From Reticulitermes speratus (taxonomy: Eukaryota; Arthropoda; Insecta; Blattodea; Rhinotermitidae), in contig JAJKFL010000237.1 of NCBI GenBank assembly GCA_021186555.1, positions 40,077,258 to 40,141,257 of the forward strand: a stretch of DNA of 64,000 nt, in the 5' to 3' direction. Below are positions 11,513 through 21,815 of this stretch, piece by piece. Both the position numbers and the translations under genes were made by a program. The notes under the pieces were generated by a model that had not been told where the DNA came from, ran no database searches, and saw nothing but the letters and a program-made list of their open reading frames with translations. How positions within the stretch are numbered: position 1 is the stretch's first letter; each line of letters begins with the position of its first letter.

Positions 11513-12113
11513 GGCGTCAAGTCCCAGAAAGTCGTGATAATCAGAGACCGCTGTGTGAGCCTCGAAAATCATAAGAAAATTAAATTCAGTGCTGAGGACG
11601 ATTACGATAAATCGACGCCAGTTTTCGATTTACTTTGTGTATCTCATTGTAACGTCCACGTAACGACATTACCCACAAACCCCTGGCTTAAGCAATTTCG
11701 ATACTTAAGCAACGTTAAAAATTAGACAGAAATTGGTATAACGCTTTTTAAATACGCGTAAAATTTTTTTCTTTGCTGGTATGAAAACGCAATGAGAAGA
11801 AAATGGCGGAAGAATACTGCTGGGCGATAACACAGACAGCAGGGCGGCCATGCTGCGGCCGATTAAGTTCCAGTGTGTTGCATTTCATTTGGACTTCCAT
11901 GTAGACACGCATATAGTTGACCGCGGGTACACTCAATTCCGGAACGTAATTACTGCGTGCGTCGGGGAGTTCGATTTTAATGGCTATTGTTTTTAAAACA
12001 AATTAGTGCTATGTTCAACGCAAAACGTTCACAACATATCAAAATATTACTAAAGTTAATTTTGTATTTTAACACCCCATGGCGACTCAATCGAGCTGAA
12101 ACATGTAGTGGAA
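11513..12113. other. Unassigned sequence
   Basis: Short open frames on both strands lack any family feature. Confidence 0.5.
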
Positions 12114-12125
12114 TATCACTATATA

Positions 12126-12345
12126 TATTTTTTCCAATGGCTCGACAGCCCCTTGAGGGCCTAGGCCGCCTCATTTTTCGAGGCTTCACGATCACACTTT
12201 TTAGACACACCACACTCGGTAGGACTCCTCTGGACGAGTGATCAGCCCGACACAAAGACCTCTACCTGACAGTACACAACATTCACAACAGACAGACATC
12301 CATGCTCTAGGCGGGATTCGAACCCGCAATCCCAGTAAGCGAGCG
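12126..12345 (-). mobile_element. SINE-A, 5'-truncated, with target-site duplication
   Basis: The B box (ggattcgaacccgc on plus) is present but the A box is missing. The 12-bp repeat tatcactatata at 12114-12125 and 12346-12357 brackets it exactly, so truncation happened at insertion, as in target-primed reverse transcription. Confidence 0.9.
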
Positions 12346-12374
12346 TATCACTATATACTTCAGTCAAATACAGC

Positions 12375-12418
12375 TGTATCATATATATATATTTATACAT
12401 ATATATATATATATATGA
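12375..12418. repeat. (AT)n microsatellite
   Basis: Interrupted AT dinucleotide runs between the SINE-A target duplication and the SINE-D fragment. A second run of TA lies near 12567-12587. Confidence 0.8.
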
Positions 12419-12570
12419 AAGTAAAGTAAAATTGTTCACTCTATAACAGGAATGAAGCCCCAGAGGGGGAGTAGAGGTATAGGTCTACACTTTCTTTAAC
12501 CCCGGCGCTAGATGGAGGTGGGTGATCAACGCCACGCTCCTGCCGCTTTTACCCCCAGTAGAGCATTATA
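12419..12570 (-). mobile_element. SINE-D, truncated
   Basis: It contains the 3' half of the family (gccccagagggggagtagag, tctttaacc, tagatggaggtgggtga) up to the ccgcttttaccccc motif. The tRNA-like head is missing. Confidence 0.75.
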
Positions 12571-13089
12571 TATATATATATATATAGCTCCTCCTTTCGG
12601 TACGGAGGTACCATAATCAGGCCTGCCAACTCACTGCAGTGCATAACTACACATACTAAAAATGTTCAGAATTAATCAAAATATAATCATTTTACAAAAG
12701 GCACTGCTAGACGTGCCGTCCAAAGTATCTACTGTATGCTGTACAACGCAGAAGCTTCGGATGATAATATCCACAGCTACGGTTTGTTAGATCCTGCAGA
12801 CGCCGACGTCGCAATGCACATCACGTCCTACCTACAGGGCTTAAAAAAGATTTCGTTCACTCCTGTACGACGTTCCAGGTGAATAAGCTTCAGGGAGCCG
12901 CATTTAAGGCGGTCAGTTCGGTAACAGCCTTGTTTATTCGTCAAGTCAGACGTACGGTAGCAACACTGTTCAGAGCCTGAGTAAATGCGATACAGGGAAT
13001 TATTGCTTGTTGGAGGATCAATTACTGTATTAAGATAATTACTTTATTTGTTTTTGAAGGCTTCTTTATTTATAAACTGTTTTATCTTT
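12571..13089. other. Unassigned sequence
   Basis: Contains a short TA run at the left. No gene or repeat family recognised. Confidence 0.5.
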
Positions 13090-13355
13090 GTTATATCTTA
13101 ATGATTGTTTTATGTTTATGTTTTATGTTTGCCTTTTATTGTTCGTCTTATGTTTGTTTTCTTGTTTTGTATGTCTTGCCTTCTGTTTTGTGTGCTGTGT
13201 TTTTGTATTGTTCTGTGTATCTGTCTAGTTATGTATATAGTTGTTTTGTATCTTTTTATTTGTGTACAAATGTACGGACCGCTGCCACCAGGTGGCAACC
13301 CAATCGCAGTTAATAATATATCATATATCATATCATATCATATCATATCAAAACA
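13090..13355 (+). mobile_element. LINE 3' end of a fourth type, with (ATATC)n tail
   Basis: A T/G-rich tract with no purine-rich coding bias leads into tacggaccgctgccaccagg and tggcaacccaatcgcag, then a pentanucleotide ATATC/ATCAT run. A C-terminal PLPPGGNPIAVN followed by a simple-repeat tail is a pattern I associate with insect LINE 3' ends. It lacks any RT domain. Confidence 0.5.
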
Positions 13356-13654
13356 TCCTTCACCTTCGGCCTCGAGTGCTTGTAAACTATATGAATATTA
13401 TTTTTTATAGACAACGCGTGGGTCGCAGCAGTCACGTGTGTCATCGGCTTTGTGGTCACCCCTGTCATATTTGCATTGCATTTCGTGGAAAATTCTCTTG
13501 TAGTGTGTAGGCGGTATAAAGCGTTAAATCTGTAATCAGCAATACTACAGAGAAGGACGAGACAAACCGCAGACAGTGGAATTTGTGGCAGTCATCAGCA
13601 GCAAGGCTGGATGTTCGTAAGACGATTAGTACAACGACGCCGTGACAAGTCACA
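13356..13654. other. Unassigned sequence
   Basis: No recognisable feature. It ends at the left copy of the 13-bp repeat that flanks the FB-1 array. Confidence 0.45.
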
Positions 13655-13667
13655 CAATACGAAGGGA

Positions 13668-14501
13668 TTTAAGGCTTCAGGCGCGATGTTGATGAGATCT
13701 GCGGTCTTCTGGGATATTACGCGGCGTCGTGCGGTAATTGTTTACCGACGTTTCGGGACAACGTGAAGATGGGACCTTTACGTTGTCTCGAAACGTCGGT
13801 AAAACAATTACCACACGATGCCGCGTAATATCCCAGATGAGCTCAGATCTCAGGCGTCGTGTGATAATTGTTTACCGACGTTTCGGGACAACATGAAGAT
13901 GGGACCGATACGTTGTCTCGAAACGTCGGTAAAACAATTATCACACGACGCCGCGTAATATCCCAGATGAGCTCAGATCTCAGGCGTCGTGTGGTAATTG
14001 TTTACCGACGTTTCGTGACAACGTGAAGATGGGACCGATACGTTGTCTCGAAACGTCGGCAAAACAATTACCACACGACGCCGCGTAATATCCCAGATGA
14101 GCTCAGATCTCAGGCGTCGTGTGATAATTGTTTACCGACGTTTCGGGACAACGTGAAGATGGGACCGATACGTTGTCTCGAAACGTCGGTAAAACAATTA
14201 CCACACGACGCCGCGTAATATCCCAGATGAGCTCAGATCTCAGGCGTCGTGTGATAATTGTTTACCGACGTTTCGGGACAACGTGAAGATGGGACCGATA
14301 CGTTGTCTCGAAACGTCGGTAAAACAATTATCACACGACGCCGCGTAATATCCCAGATGAGCTCAGATCTCAGGCGTCGTGTGGTAATTGTTTACCGACG
14401 TTTCGGGACAACGTGAAGATGGGACCGATACGTTGTCTCGAAACGTCGGTAAAACAATTATCACACGACGCCGCGTAATATCCCAGATGAGCTCAGATCT
14501 C
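13668..14501. mobile_element. FB-1 hairpin array, six 130-bp units
   Basis: Each unit is a near-perfect inverted repeat: an arm from ggcgtcgtg through ttaccgacgtttcgggac, a loop around gaagatggga, then the complementary arm ending cgacgcc. Units restart at 13851, 13981, 14111, 14241 and 14371 with caggcgtcgtg, exactly 130 bp apart. The whole block is bounded by the 13-bp direct repeat caatacgaaggga (13655-13667 and 14502-14514). Confidence 0.9.
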
Positions 14502-14514
14502 CAATACGAAGGGA

Positions 14515-14892
14515 ACTTATAAAAATCGATTATAAATACGTCAAGATGTTTGCACTTGTACGATACGCACAAACAAGTTCCGTTCAACCTTTGTGTTTAC
14601 CCAAATCTCCGCCAGGCGAAACAGACGTCTGCGTGTCATTCATCGCGGCGCTAGTCATGAATTGAGACAGAACAAACGTGGCGGAAACTATGCGATGTGC
14701 AGCGTCGCGTAAACGGAACATGAGAAGTCCAGGATTACAAAGACTTACTGAACACGACCGTCTGCAGACGTCACGTGACCCCTAACACGGGTCACGTGAT
14801 TTCTACACGTCTAAATCATCGACGTTTCACATTCTGCAGGAAATATAATGGCGCCTGTTGGAATTTCCCCTCATTAATGAGACAATGGGGAA
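14515..14892. other. Unassigned sequence
   Basis: Contains a short inverted pair cacgtgac/gtcacgtg near 14770-14800. No gene or family recognised. Confidence 0.45.
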
Positions 14893-14903
14893 GATCTACT
14901 GTT

Positions 14904-15163
14904 TTTTTTCCAATGGCTCGACAGCCCCTTGGGGGGCCTAGGCCGCCTCATTTTTCGAGGCTTCACGATCACACTTTAGACACACCACAGTCGGTAGGAC
15001 TCCTCTGTACGAGTGATCAGCCCGTCGCAGAGACCTCTACCTGACAACACACAACACTCACAACAGACAGACATCCATGTCCTAGGCGGGATTCGAACCC
15101 ACAATCCCAGAAAGCGAGCGTCCGCAGACCGACGCCTTTGACCGCGCGGCCACTGGAATCGGC
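14904..15163 (-). mobile_element. SINE-A, full length, with target-site duplication
   Basis: A complete minus-strand copy: A-box region gtggccgcgcggtc, B box gggttcgaatcccgc-like, core gatcactcgtac and an A-rich tail (T run at 14902-14910 on plus). The 11-bp repeat gatctactgtt lies at 14893-14903 and 15164-15174. Confidence 0.92.
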
Positions 15164-15214
15164 GATCTACTGTTATACTTACATATACTTCATATCTAAA
15201 TTCGTGGGGCAGAG

Positions 15215-15500
15215 TCATTCTCAAAAAGCTACTAGTTCCTCAGCTATCCCCCGAATTTTATGAAACCCGAAGGTTTATTACCGCGTTCACAAGAGACCGC
15301 CACCTGTCCGTATCCTGAGCCAGATAAATCCAGTCCACTCCCCCAGTCCTATTTCTTGAAGATCCAGTTTAATATTATACTCTTATCTACGTTCAGGTCT
15401 TCCAAGCAGCCTCTTTCCCACAGGTTTTTCCACCAAAACACTTCATGAACCTCTCCTCTCCCCCATACGTGCCACATGCCTCGCCCATCTCATTAGTATT
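15215..15500 (-). pseudogene. LINE-I 3' fragment, diverged
   Basis: It follows the LINE-I tail (aagctactagttcctcag, gaattttatgaaacccgaag, tatcctgagccagataaatc, gttcaggtcttccaagcagc). It is 5'-truncated and frame-broken. It stops at cgcccatctcatta. Confidence 0.75.
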
Positions 15501-15876
15501 TTCTTGTATGGCACTGCTGATTATGTAACCCGCATGCTTCTGATGTTAGTGTTAATGTTAGTGTTGCTGTACTTCGGGTATTTGAATATTCCTAGAGCTT
15601 AGAGAAACTCACTTACATTATCTAGCTTAAAAATGAATTTTCTAACTCGAGAAATCGAATCGCATCTCAGTTACATGGAACAAGTTTTGACTGATGCTTA
15701 AGACAGCAACATGTGACCTCTGGGGGGAATGTATGTAACAAATAAATATCGTGTATAAAACATAATGTTTTTTAATGTTAAAGCATGTTGATACGTTGTT
15801 ACCATTGTGACTTTAACGGTTTACAGTAACATACACACACACACTTATATATATATGTACAGTAATCTCCAGTCTT
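15501..15876. other. Unassigned sequence with short (CA)n/(TA)n
   Basis: Short ca and ta runs lie at about 15832-15855. No gene recognised. Confidence 0.5.
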
Positions 15877-15998
15877 ACGTCGTTCCGCACTTACGTCGTT
15901 CCGCACTTACGTCGTTCCGCACTTACGTCGTTCCGCACTTACGTCGTTCAGCACTTACGTCGTTCCACACTTACGTCGTTCCGCACTTACGTCGTTTG
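15877..15998. repeat. 16-bp minisatellite, about 8 units
   Basis: Tandem copies of acttacgtcgttccgc, mostly perfect, with one 'ca' and one 'aca' variant. Each unit contains acgt; the array reads open as (V)PHLRRSALTSF, a frame artefact. Confidence 0.95.
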
Positions 15999-16202
15999 CC
16001 ACCCCGGATCCAACATATTAAGCGAAGCCCTTAAATTCGTACGTACGATGCTGAAGAAGTCTTCGAGTTACTGAAATCCCATGATCAGGAGCTCACGCTT
16101 GACCATTCTGTTGAAATTCGGAAGCAAAGCGCCCTTGAAGAAGCTGAGAAGGCTGAGCCAGAACCAAAGGGGAGGACCGTGAGAGTTTCGAAGTTGACTG
16201 GG

Positions 16203-16480
16203 GTGGGGTCACGCGGTGGCGCAGTTGGTTGAGGCACTGCGATACAAGCCGAAACGTCGCGGGTTCGGTTCCCGATGGTGTCATTGAAAACTTTCTTTGA
16301 CATAATCGTTTCGGTCGCACTATGGCCGTGGGACCGACTAAGCCTCTAACAGAAATGAGTACCAGGAATATTTCCTGGGGGGTAAAGGCGGCCGGTACTT
16401 AGGGCTGACAACCTTACCACCTTCATGTGCCGATTGTCTATAAATCTGGGAGCCTGTAATGGGATTGCTTTACCTTTATA
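16203..16480 (+). mobile_element. SINE-C, tRNA-derived
   Basis: The head has acgcggtggcgcagttggtt (A box) and gggttcggttcccgatgg (B box). The body includes tatggccgtggga, taccaggaatatttcctgg and gggagcctgtaatgggattg. Copies at 33378 and 39220 (both minus) are bounded by 13-bp target duplications. Confidence 0.88.
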
Positions 16481-16483
16481 TAT

Positions 16484-16712
16484 ATAAGTAAAAAGTAAAA
16501 TTGATGTTTTTCCTTTAGAGGTATAGCTCCACTCATTCTTAACCACGTCAATGGTTAACTTCACGCTCCGCCCACTTCACCCCCGGGAAAGAACCCCGAT
16601 ACCCATTGAATATGAGGCCCCAGAGCCGGTTTGGACGTTTTGAAGAACAAATATCTTGTCCCTACCGGGATTCGAAACCCGGACCGTCAATCCCGTAGCG
16701 TAGTCTCTATTT
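16484..16712 (-). mobile_element. SINE-D copy abutting SINE-C
   Basis: On the minus strand the head (B box gggtttcgaatcccgg) leads into the body (ggacaagatatttgttc, tcaatgggtatcgggg) and tail (agctatacctctaaagg). The A box is degraded. It meets SINE-C tail to tail across a short ATATAT stretch. Confidence 0.75.
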
Positions 16713-17218
16713 GTTTTTGGTGTTAAACCAAATACAATAAAAAGCCATAAATAAGGACTGTAATGACGACAAGACTAAAGGTGTGTATTTTGTTATTTAC
16801 ATTTGGCCACTAGCTAAGCGAATTCTCGTTTCTTTCAAAGAGCTTCTCTCCACGCAGCCACTTTGACAGTTGCTCCAATCCTCTACAAATGCCGCTAAAC
16901 GTGACTTAGCCCATTCTCACTCCACTCCTACAAGTTAATTGAATCTTCTTATAATCAATTTTTCATCAAGTTAAGACTCTTCTACGCTACTCAAGATCCG
17001 AGAGTCTCAATATTCTATCTCAATGCCCGTTCATTAAGGTATTAATTAGTATTTACACACTTATAATTAAGAAAAAAAAACGTCTGTCACCAAGTAATTT
17101 AGTTATAGCTAACCCGGGGTCTTCCGAAAGACGAGCACCACTACCGAAACGTCGAGTTAAGTTACGTCATGACAGCTGTAGAAGGACACTCAACTAACTA
17201 TCCCTAACTAACCAACCA
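16713..17218. other. Unassigned sequence
   Basis: AT-rich. A fragment near 17105-17165 (ggtcttccgaaagac...ccgaaacgtcgag) recalls FB-1 internal motifs but is too short to call. It ends in ctaactaacca, a possible LINE-I tail relic. Confidence 0.4.
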
Positions 17219-17690
17219 AGTGCAGGAGAGCCCTTATTCAAAAGCTAATATTTCATCAGCATGTTCAAAAAATCTCCGAATTTTATGGAAACCGGAAATC
17301 CATCACCGCGTTAAAAACAGCCCGCCACCTGTCCATGCCCTCTCATCCTACTTCTTGAATACGCATTTTAGTATTATCCTCCCATCTACGCTTAGGTCTT
17401 CCGAGTGGGTTCTTTCCTTCGCGTTTCCTCACCTAAACCCCGTAAGCGTCTATCCTTTTCATTATACGTCCTACATGCCCCGCCAATCTCATTCTCCTTG
17501 ATTTGATCACTGCAAAAGTACCTGCGTAGGGTAGATCATGGAGATACCGACTATGCAGCTATGTGACCTCCCTCTTACGCCCAAAATATCTTCCCCACCC
17601 TCGAATATATTCAGCCTATGTTTTTCCCTTAATGTGAGAGACCAAGTTTCACGTCCATACAAAACAACAGGCAACATCACATTTATATTT
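17219..17690 (-). pseudogene. LINE-I 3' fragment, diverged
   Basis: Homologous to the LINE-I tail throughout (ccgaattttatgg, acagcccgccacctgtcc, cttcttgaatacgcatttta, catctacgcttaggtcttcc, cgtcctacatgccccgcc), continuing 5'-ward to the gtgagagaccaagtttcac region. Several indels break the frame. Confidence 0.75.
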
Positions 17691-17867
17691 TAATGAAGAA
17701 CGCTCAAACATGACCGAAATGTAAAATTTTTTTTGTACAAACCAAAAAACAGATCGCAAAAATACTCAAACAATTTTATTACAAAACATTTGTCCACGAT
17801 TAACCACGAAAACAATTATTACAGTAAAAGTGCGAGACAAATATTACAGATGAGGTGTTGGGCCGTA

Positions 17868-18092
17868 CATTATTATTAGACTGCGATTATCTGGTTATGT
17901 AGCACGCATGGGGAAATTCGGGATGTATAAAAAGTCAGTTGCAAAACGTAAAAGAGAACATTTGGGGCAGCTGGGCACAGATCTGACGATAATATTAAAG
18001 TAGATATATATAAGATTGTGGGGATGTGGAATGGATTAAACTGGCTAAGGGAAATGTAGTGTGGACAAAAACATGAACTGGAGAATAGCATA
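17868..18092 (+). pseudogene. LINE-I fragment, plus strand, very diverged
   Basis: A plus-strand reading gives RLSGYVARMGKFGMYKK, then IILKVDIYKIVGMWNGL with breaks. This parallels the LINE-I order ([12 protein letters not shown], then [11 protein letters not shown], then WTGLIWL). It is head to head with the 17219 copy and contains stops. Confidence 0.5.
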
Positions 18093-18397
18093 ACAACAGG
18101 AATTTGTTGACTAAATGAGCGACTATCAGCTTGTAAGAAGGGTTCCGTTCTTCGGAATCAGTTATTATTGCACTCTCATGACGTCATCCACTGCAGACTG
18201 TTCATAAAATGAACGTGCGATGTGGGCGTCGCATTTCCGTTAAACGCCTGTATGTTCGAATTCTTCAATTTCCAAAACCTTCCACAGTTTTAGACAAAAT
18301 CTGACACAGCAGGAATTTAAATTCTCGCTGACTTAATACGGGTTAGCGAAGTCCGATGCCAACTGCACTTCACATGACAATTAAAACATTACTTTTT
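18093..18397. other. Unassigned sequence
   Basis: No recognised feature. It ends in the left imperfect target duplication of the next SINE. Confidence 0.45.
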
Positions 18398-18410
18398 GTC
18401 ATAAAAGCAT

Positions 18411-18641
18411 TTTTTTTCCAATGACGTAACAGCCCCTAGTGGGTCAGGGCGTCCTCAGTATCGAGGCTTCACGATCATACTCAGACACACCACACACGGT
18501 AAGACTCCTCTAGAAGAGTGATGCGCCCGACGCAGAGACCTCTACCTGACAATACACAGCACCCACAAGACACAGACATGGAATTCGAACCCGCAATCCT
18601 AGCAGACCCACACCTTAGACAACGCGGCCACTGGGATCGGC
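18411..18641 (-). mobile_element. SINE-A with internal deletions
   Basis: A T run then ccaatgacgtaacagcccc, core tgatgcgcccgacgcagag and B box gaattcgaacccgc. The A-box half is shortened (gcagacccacaccttagac). Imperfect 13-bp repeats gtcataaaagcat and gtcatacatgaat (18398-18410, 18642-18654) agree at 10 of 13 positions. Confidence 0.8.
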
Positions 18642-18734
18642 GTCATACATGAATACTGTGTAGAAACAAAGAGGAGCTTAACAAATATACATAGTTTTAT
18701 TAGTGAAAAGGTAAAGATATCACAGAGCCCGCCC

Positions 18735-18823
18735 GAAAGCTTTTTGCACCTACGGGGAATCGAAGCACGATTCCTAGACAGTTCAGTCCGTAGCCTAGTC
18801 ACTACACCTGCCTAGCTGCCCCA
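18735..18823 (-). mobile_element. SINE-D tRNA-like head fragment
   Basis: The minus strand reads gcagctaggcaggtgtag near the A box and ttcgattccccgtagg at the B box. The body is missing, so only the head survives. Confidence 0.5.
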
Positions 18824-19277
18824 GTATAAGTTGCATCGCGGAGTTGAAAAACCTCTTTGACAGTAGTTTTGTATACAGGGTGTTCTCATTTATTGCGAGG
18901 CTGTCGAAGTGGGTTTAAAGATAAACACGCCTTCACTATATCTACGATATATGAATAAAAAATAAAAAAAAAATTAATATAAAACATAGAATATATAGAA
19001 CATTCCACTGCACGACGATAGTACACACCGCTCCACATAAAATGCACACATAGCATACAGCTCACGATTTACCACGATTCAAAACACCAGTACTTCCGCA
19101 ATCAAAAACTTTTACAACATTTTTACAAAACTTTTAACCACAATTTTAACTTATAAAACATAAGTTTTAATGTGTTTTAATTTTAAAACCAAGACAATTT
19201 ATACAATATTAAGACACAAGTGCTCTTCGATCCTTCAAATTATGTAATTGAAGTGTTAGTGGCTTTCAAAAAACCCC
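18824..19277. other. Unassigned AT-rich sequence
   Basis: At 18877 acagggtgttctcattt resembles the end of a mariner-type element, but I found no partner end. Very A/T rich at 18950-19200. Confidence 0.4.
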
Positions 19278-19318
19278 CTGACGATGATCTGAGGATCGAA
19301 ACATATGTAGGGGTATAT
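19278..19318 (+). ncRNA. Hammerhead-like (HHL) motif
   Basis: CTGACGA is followed by one extra T, a GATC/GATC stem with a TGAG loop, then GAAACATATG. This is the core order of a hammerhead ribozyme (CUGANGA, stem II, GAAA). The stem III and UH part is not convincing here, so activity is doubtful. Confidence 0.35.
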
Positions 19319-19835
19319 ATTTACAAAAGCTACAATAAATGTGGTTTTAATAGTGCATCAGTTGATGTGAAATTGTTTAATGAATATAAAACATTACATA
19401 GAAAGCGTCTGAATATATGAGGATACGTAATTTAAGTAACCCTATATCTACTCATTCTCATTTTATCGTCCCAGAAACGAAAAAATTCGGTATCCTAGCA
19501 ACAACAAACATTAGTCTCCAGAAACCGTAAATCTGAACATCAAGCTATCCCAGAGGACACACCAGCACTCAGCGCCGTTCGTTTCGCTGCTGTTTTTATA
19601 TTGACGCTACTGAGGAAAAGTCGATTTTTGCTGCAAATAACAGACCTTTCTGTTAAAGCTCTGTCTTGTACACTTACAAGCCTCATACTGAGCCACTAAA
19701 TGAGAGTCGGAAAGAAAGGGTTCAACGTGAACTGTGTTTTGCAGTTATAGTACCAAGCATGTATATACAGACATCTTGCTTAAGGAACTGACTACACCTG
19801 ACAGCAATACAACACAATACACAACGTAACACTAA
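19319..19835. other. Unassigned sequence
   Basis: No gene or family recognised. Confidence 0.45.
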
Positions 19836-20480
19836 AAAGGTAAAGGTCGCCCTATAACAGTCCACGAAAGCCCAGAGGGGGAATATATATATAACTCTAC
19901 TCTTTCTTTAACCGTGGCAGTAGATGAAGGTGGGTGGTCAACTCCACGCCCCGGCCGCTTTACCCCCGGGAAAGAGACACGGTACCCATTGTATAGGAGG
20001 CTAGGTGGGCTCCAGGGCCGGTCTGCACTGCTTCGAAAAATCTCGCTCCCACCGGGATTATTTTTTTTTTGCCTGTCCGGGGTTTTTCCCTTTTGATACA
20101 TTTTTGTACTGTTTAAATCCTTTCGTCCTTCATGTCACTTTACGTTCCATGCTACCGTCCTTACGACAAACACAACACAAACATCCATGCCCCCGGTGGG
20201 GTTTTTTTTTGCCTGTCCGGGGTTTTTCCCTTTGATCCATTTTTGTACTGTTTAAATCCTTTCGTCCTTCATGTCACTTTACGTTCCATACTACCGTCCT
20301 TACAACAAACACAACACAAACGTCCATGCCCCCGGTGGGATTCGAACCACAATCCCAGCAAGCGAGCGGCCGCAGACCCACGCCTTAGACCGCACGGCCA
20401 CTGGGATCGGCAATTCGATCCCCGGACCGTCCAGCCCGTAGCGAGTCACTATACCGACTGAGCTATCCCGGCCCACGACA
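19836..20480 (-). mobile_element. SINE-D interrupted by SINE-A2
   Basis: The tail and body occupy 19836-20055 (gcccagagggggaatat, ggtgggtggtcaactcc, gaaagagacacggtaccc) up to the B-box start ccaccgggatt. The rest of the head resumes at about 20413 (attcgatccccggaccg, ctataccgactgagctatcc). The split is in the B box. Removing 20056-20412 restores the family order. Confidence 0.85.
20056..20412 (-). mobile_element. SINE-A2 with 140-bp internal duplication, nested in SINE-D
   Basis: A2 has a tRNA-like head like SINE-A (B box ggattcgaacc, A-box region gcacggccactggga) but a different body (ctgtttaaatcctttcgtcc, catgtcactttacgttcc) and a T-run tail on plus. The tail and body occur twice, 140 bp apart (gcctgtccgg at 20071 and 20211). 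The internal junction is ggtggg|gttttt, within the B-box start. Confidence 0.8.
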
Positions 20481-20654
20481 GTCCACAACGTAACACTAAA
20501 ACCTCCCAATTCTGCCCACATGCACTCTCACAGTAAACAGCTACTAATTTCCGTACACAAAACTGCCCGGTTGGTCTTTGTAACAGACAGAGTATTCTCT
20601 GTGACGTAACAAGTGAATTTTAAACCATTATATGCAAGAACTTCAGAATTTCTC

Positions 20655-20900
20655 AGGGTCCGTGCTGTGGCTAAGGCGGTTAGTGGCCGGTCTCTCATCC
20701 CGGAGACCCGGGTTCGATCCCGGGGGTCAGTCCATGTGGGATTTGTGGTGGACAAAGTGGCAATGAGACAGGTTTTTCTGCGAGTTCTTCGGTTTTCCCC
20801 TGTCAGTGTCATTCCATCAATTCTCCATACTCATATTCATCTTAATAGTACTTCTGTCAGAAGGACAAGCGGAAGGAGCCGGGGACCTTCAAACAAACTA
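20655..20900 (+). mobile_element. SINE-B, tRNA-derived
   Basis: The head is gctgtggctaaggcggttag (A box) and acccgggttcgatcccggg (B box), better preserved than at 887. The body has gtggtggacaaagtggc and ttcggttttcccctgtcagt. The 3' end with ggaccttcaaac matches cccttcaataaa at 1150. Confidence 0.85.
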
Positions 20901-20991
20901 ATGGTGTTTTGGGTGTCAGGGAACGTTGACCAGAAGGTACTTCCACATTGTTTCAGCTTTCAGTAACCCATACCATCGATTACTACAGCCA

Positions 20992-21036
20992 TATTATTAT
21001 TATTATTATTATTATTTATTATTATTATTATTATTC
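20992..21036. repeat. (ATT)n microsatellite
   Basis: Near-perfect ATT triplets, about 14 units with one interruption. Confidence 0.9.
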
Positions 21037-21147
21037 ATAATAATTCACAGCAGTTCAGCTTGTTTAAAAAAAGTGCCGGTCACTGACCAAGCACGTCTTA
21101 TTCATTATTCCGTTACAAACTGTTATATTGGGTATTACTGCTATCTG

Positions 21148-21815
21148 CCGATCCCAGTGGCCGCGCGGTCTAAGGCGTGAGTCTGCGGCGGCTCGCTTGC
21201 TGGGATTGCGGGTTTGAATCCCACCGGGGGCATGGATGTCTGTCTGTTGTGAGTGTTGTGTCTTGTCAGGTAGAGGTCTCTGCGACGGGCTGATCACTCG
21301 TCCAGAGGAGTCCTACCGAATGTGGTGTGTCTAAAGTGTGTGATCGTGAAGCCTTGAGTGTTGTGTGTTGTCAGGTAGAGGTCTCTGCGACGGGCTGGTC
21401 ACTCGTCCAGAGGAGTCCTACCGAGCGTGGTGTGTCTGAGTGTGATCGTGAAGCCTTGAGTGTTGTGTGTTGTCAGGTAGAGGTCTCTTGAACGGGCTGA
21501 TCACTCGTCCAGAGGAGTCCTACCGAGTGTGGTGTGTCTGAGTGTGATCGTGAAGCCTTGAGTGTTGTGTGTTGTCAGGTAGAGGTCTCTTGGACGGGCT
21601 GATCACTCGTACAGAGGAGTCCTACCGAGTGTGGTGTGTCTGAGTGTGATCGTGAAGCCTTGAGTGTTGTGTGTTGTCAGGTAGAGGTCTCTTGGACGGG
21701 CTGATCACTCGTACAGAGGAGTCCTACCGAGTGTGGTGTGTCTAAAGTGTGTGATCGTGAAGCCTCGAAAAATGAGGCGGTCTAGGCCCCCCAAGGGGCT
21801 GTCGAGCCGTTAAAA
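21148..21815 (+). mobile_element. SINE-A with core amplified about 5-fold
   Basis: The head ccgatcccagtggccgcgcg (A box) and gcgggtttgaatccc (B box) is followed by the core. The segment from gtcaggtagaggtctc to gatcgtgaagcct recurs at 21265, 21370, 21472, 21574 and 21676, a period of about 102 bp. The element then ends normally with aaaaatgaggcggtctaggc and gctgtcgagcc. Junctions read aagccttgagtgttgtg. Confidence 0.93.

Noticed and set aside
18877-18895. A further mariner element (cagggtgttc end)
   Set aside because: No partner end or transposase trace nearby. Similar single ends at 28128 and 30858 are also unpaired.
20655-20730. A tRNA gene
   Set aside because: Both Pol III boxes are good but the anticodon arm and acceptor do not form a proper cloverleaf, and the sequence continues into a SINE body shared with other loci.
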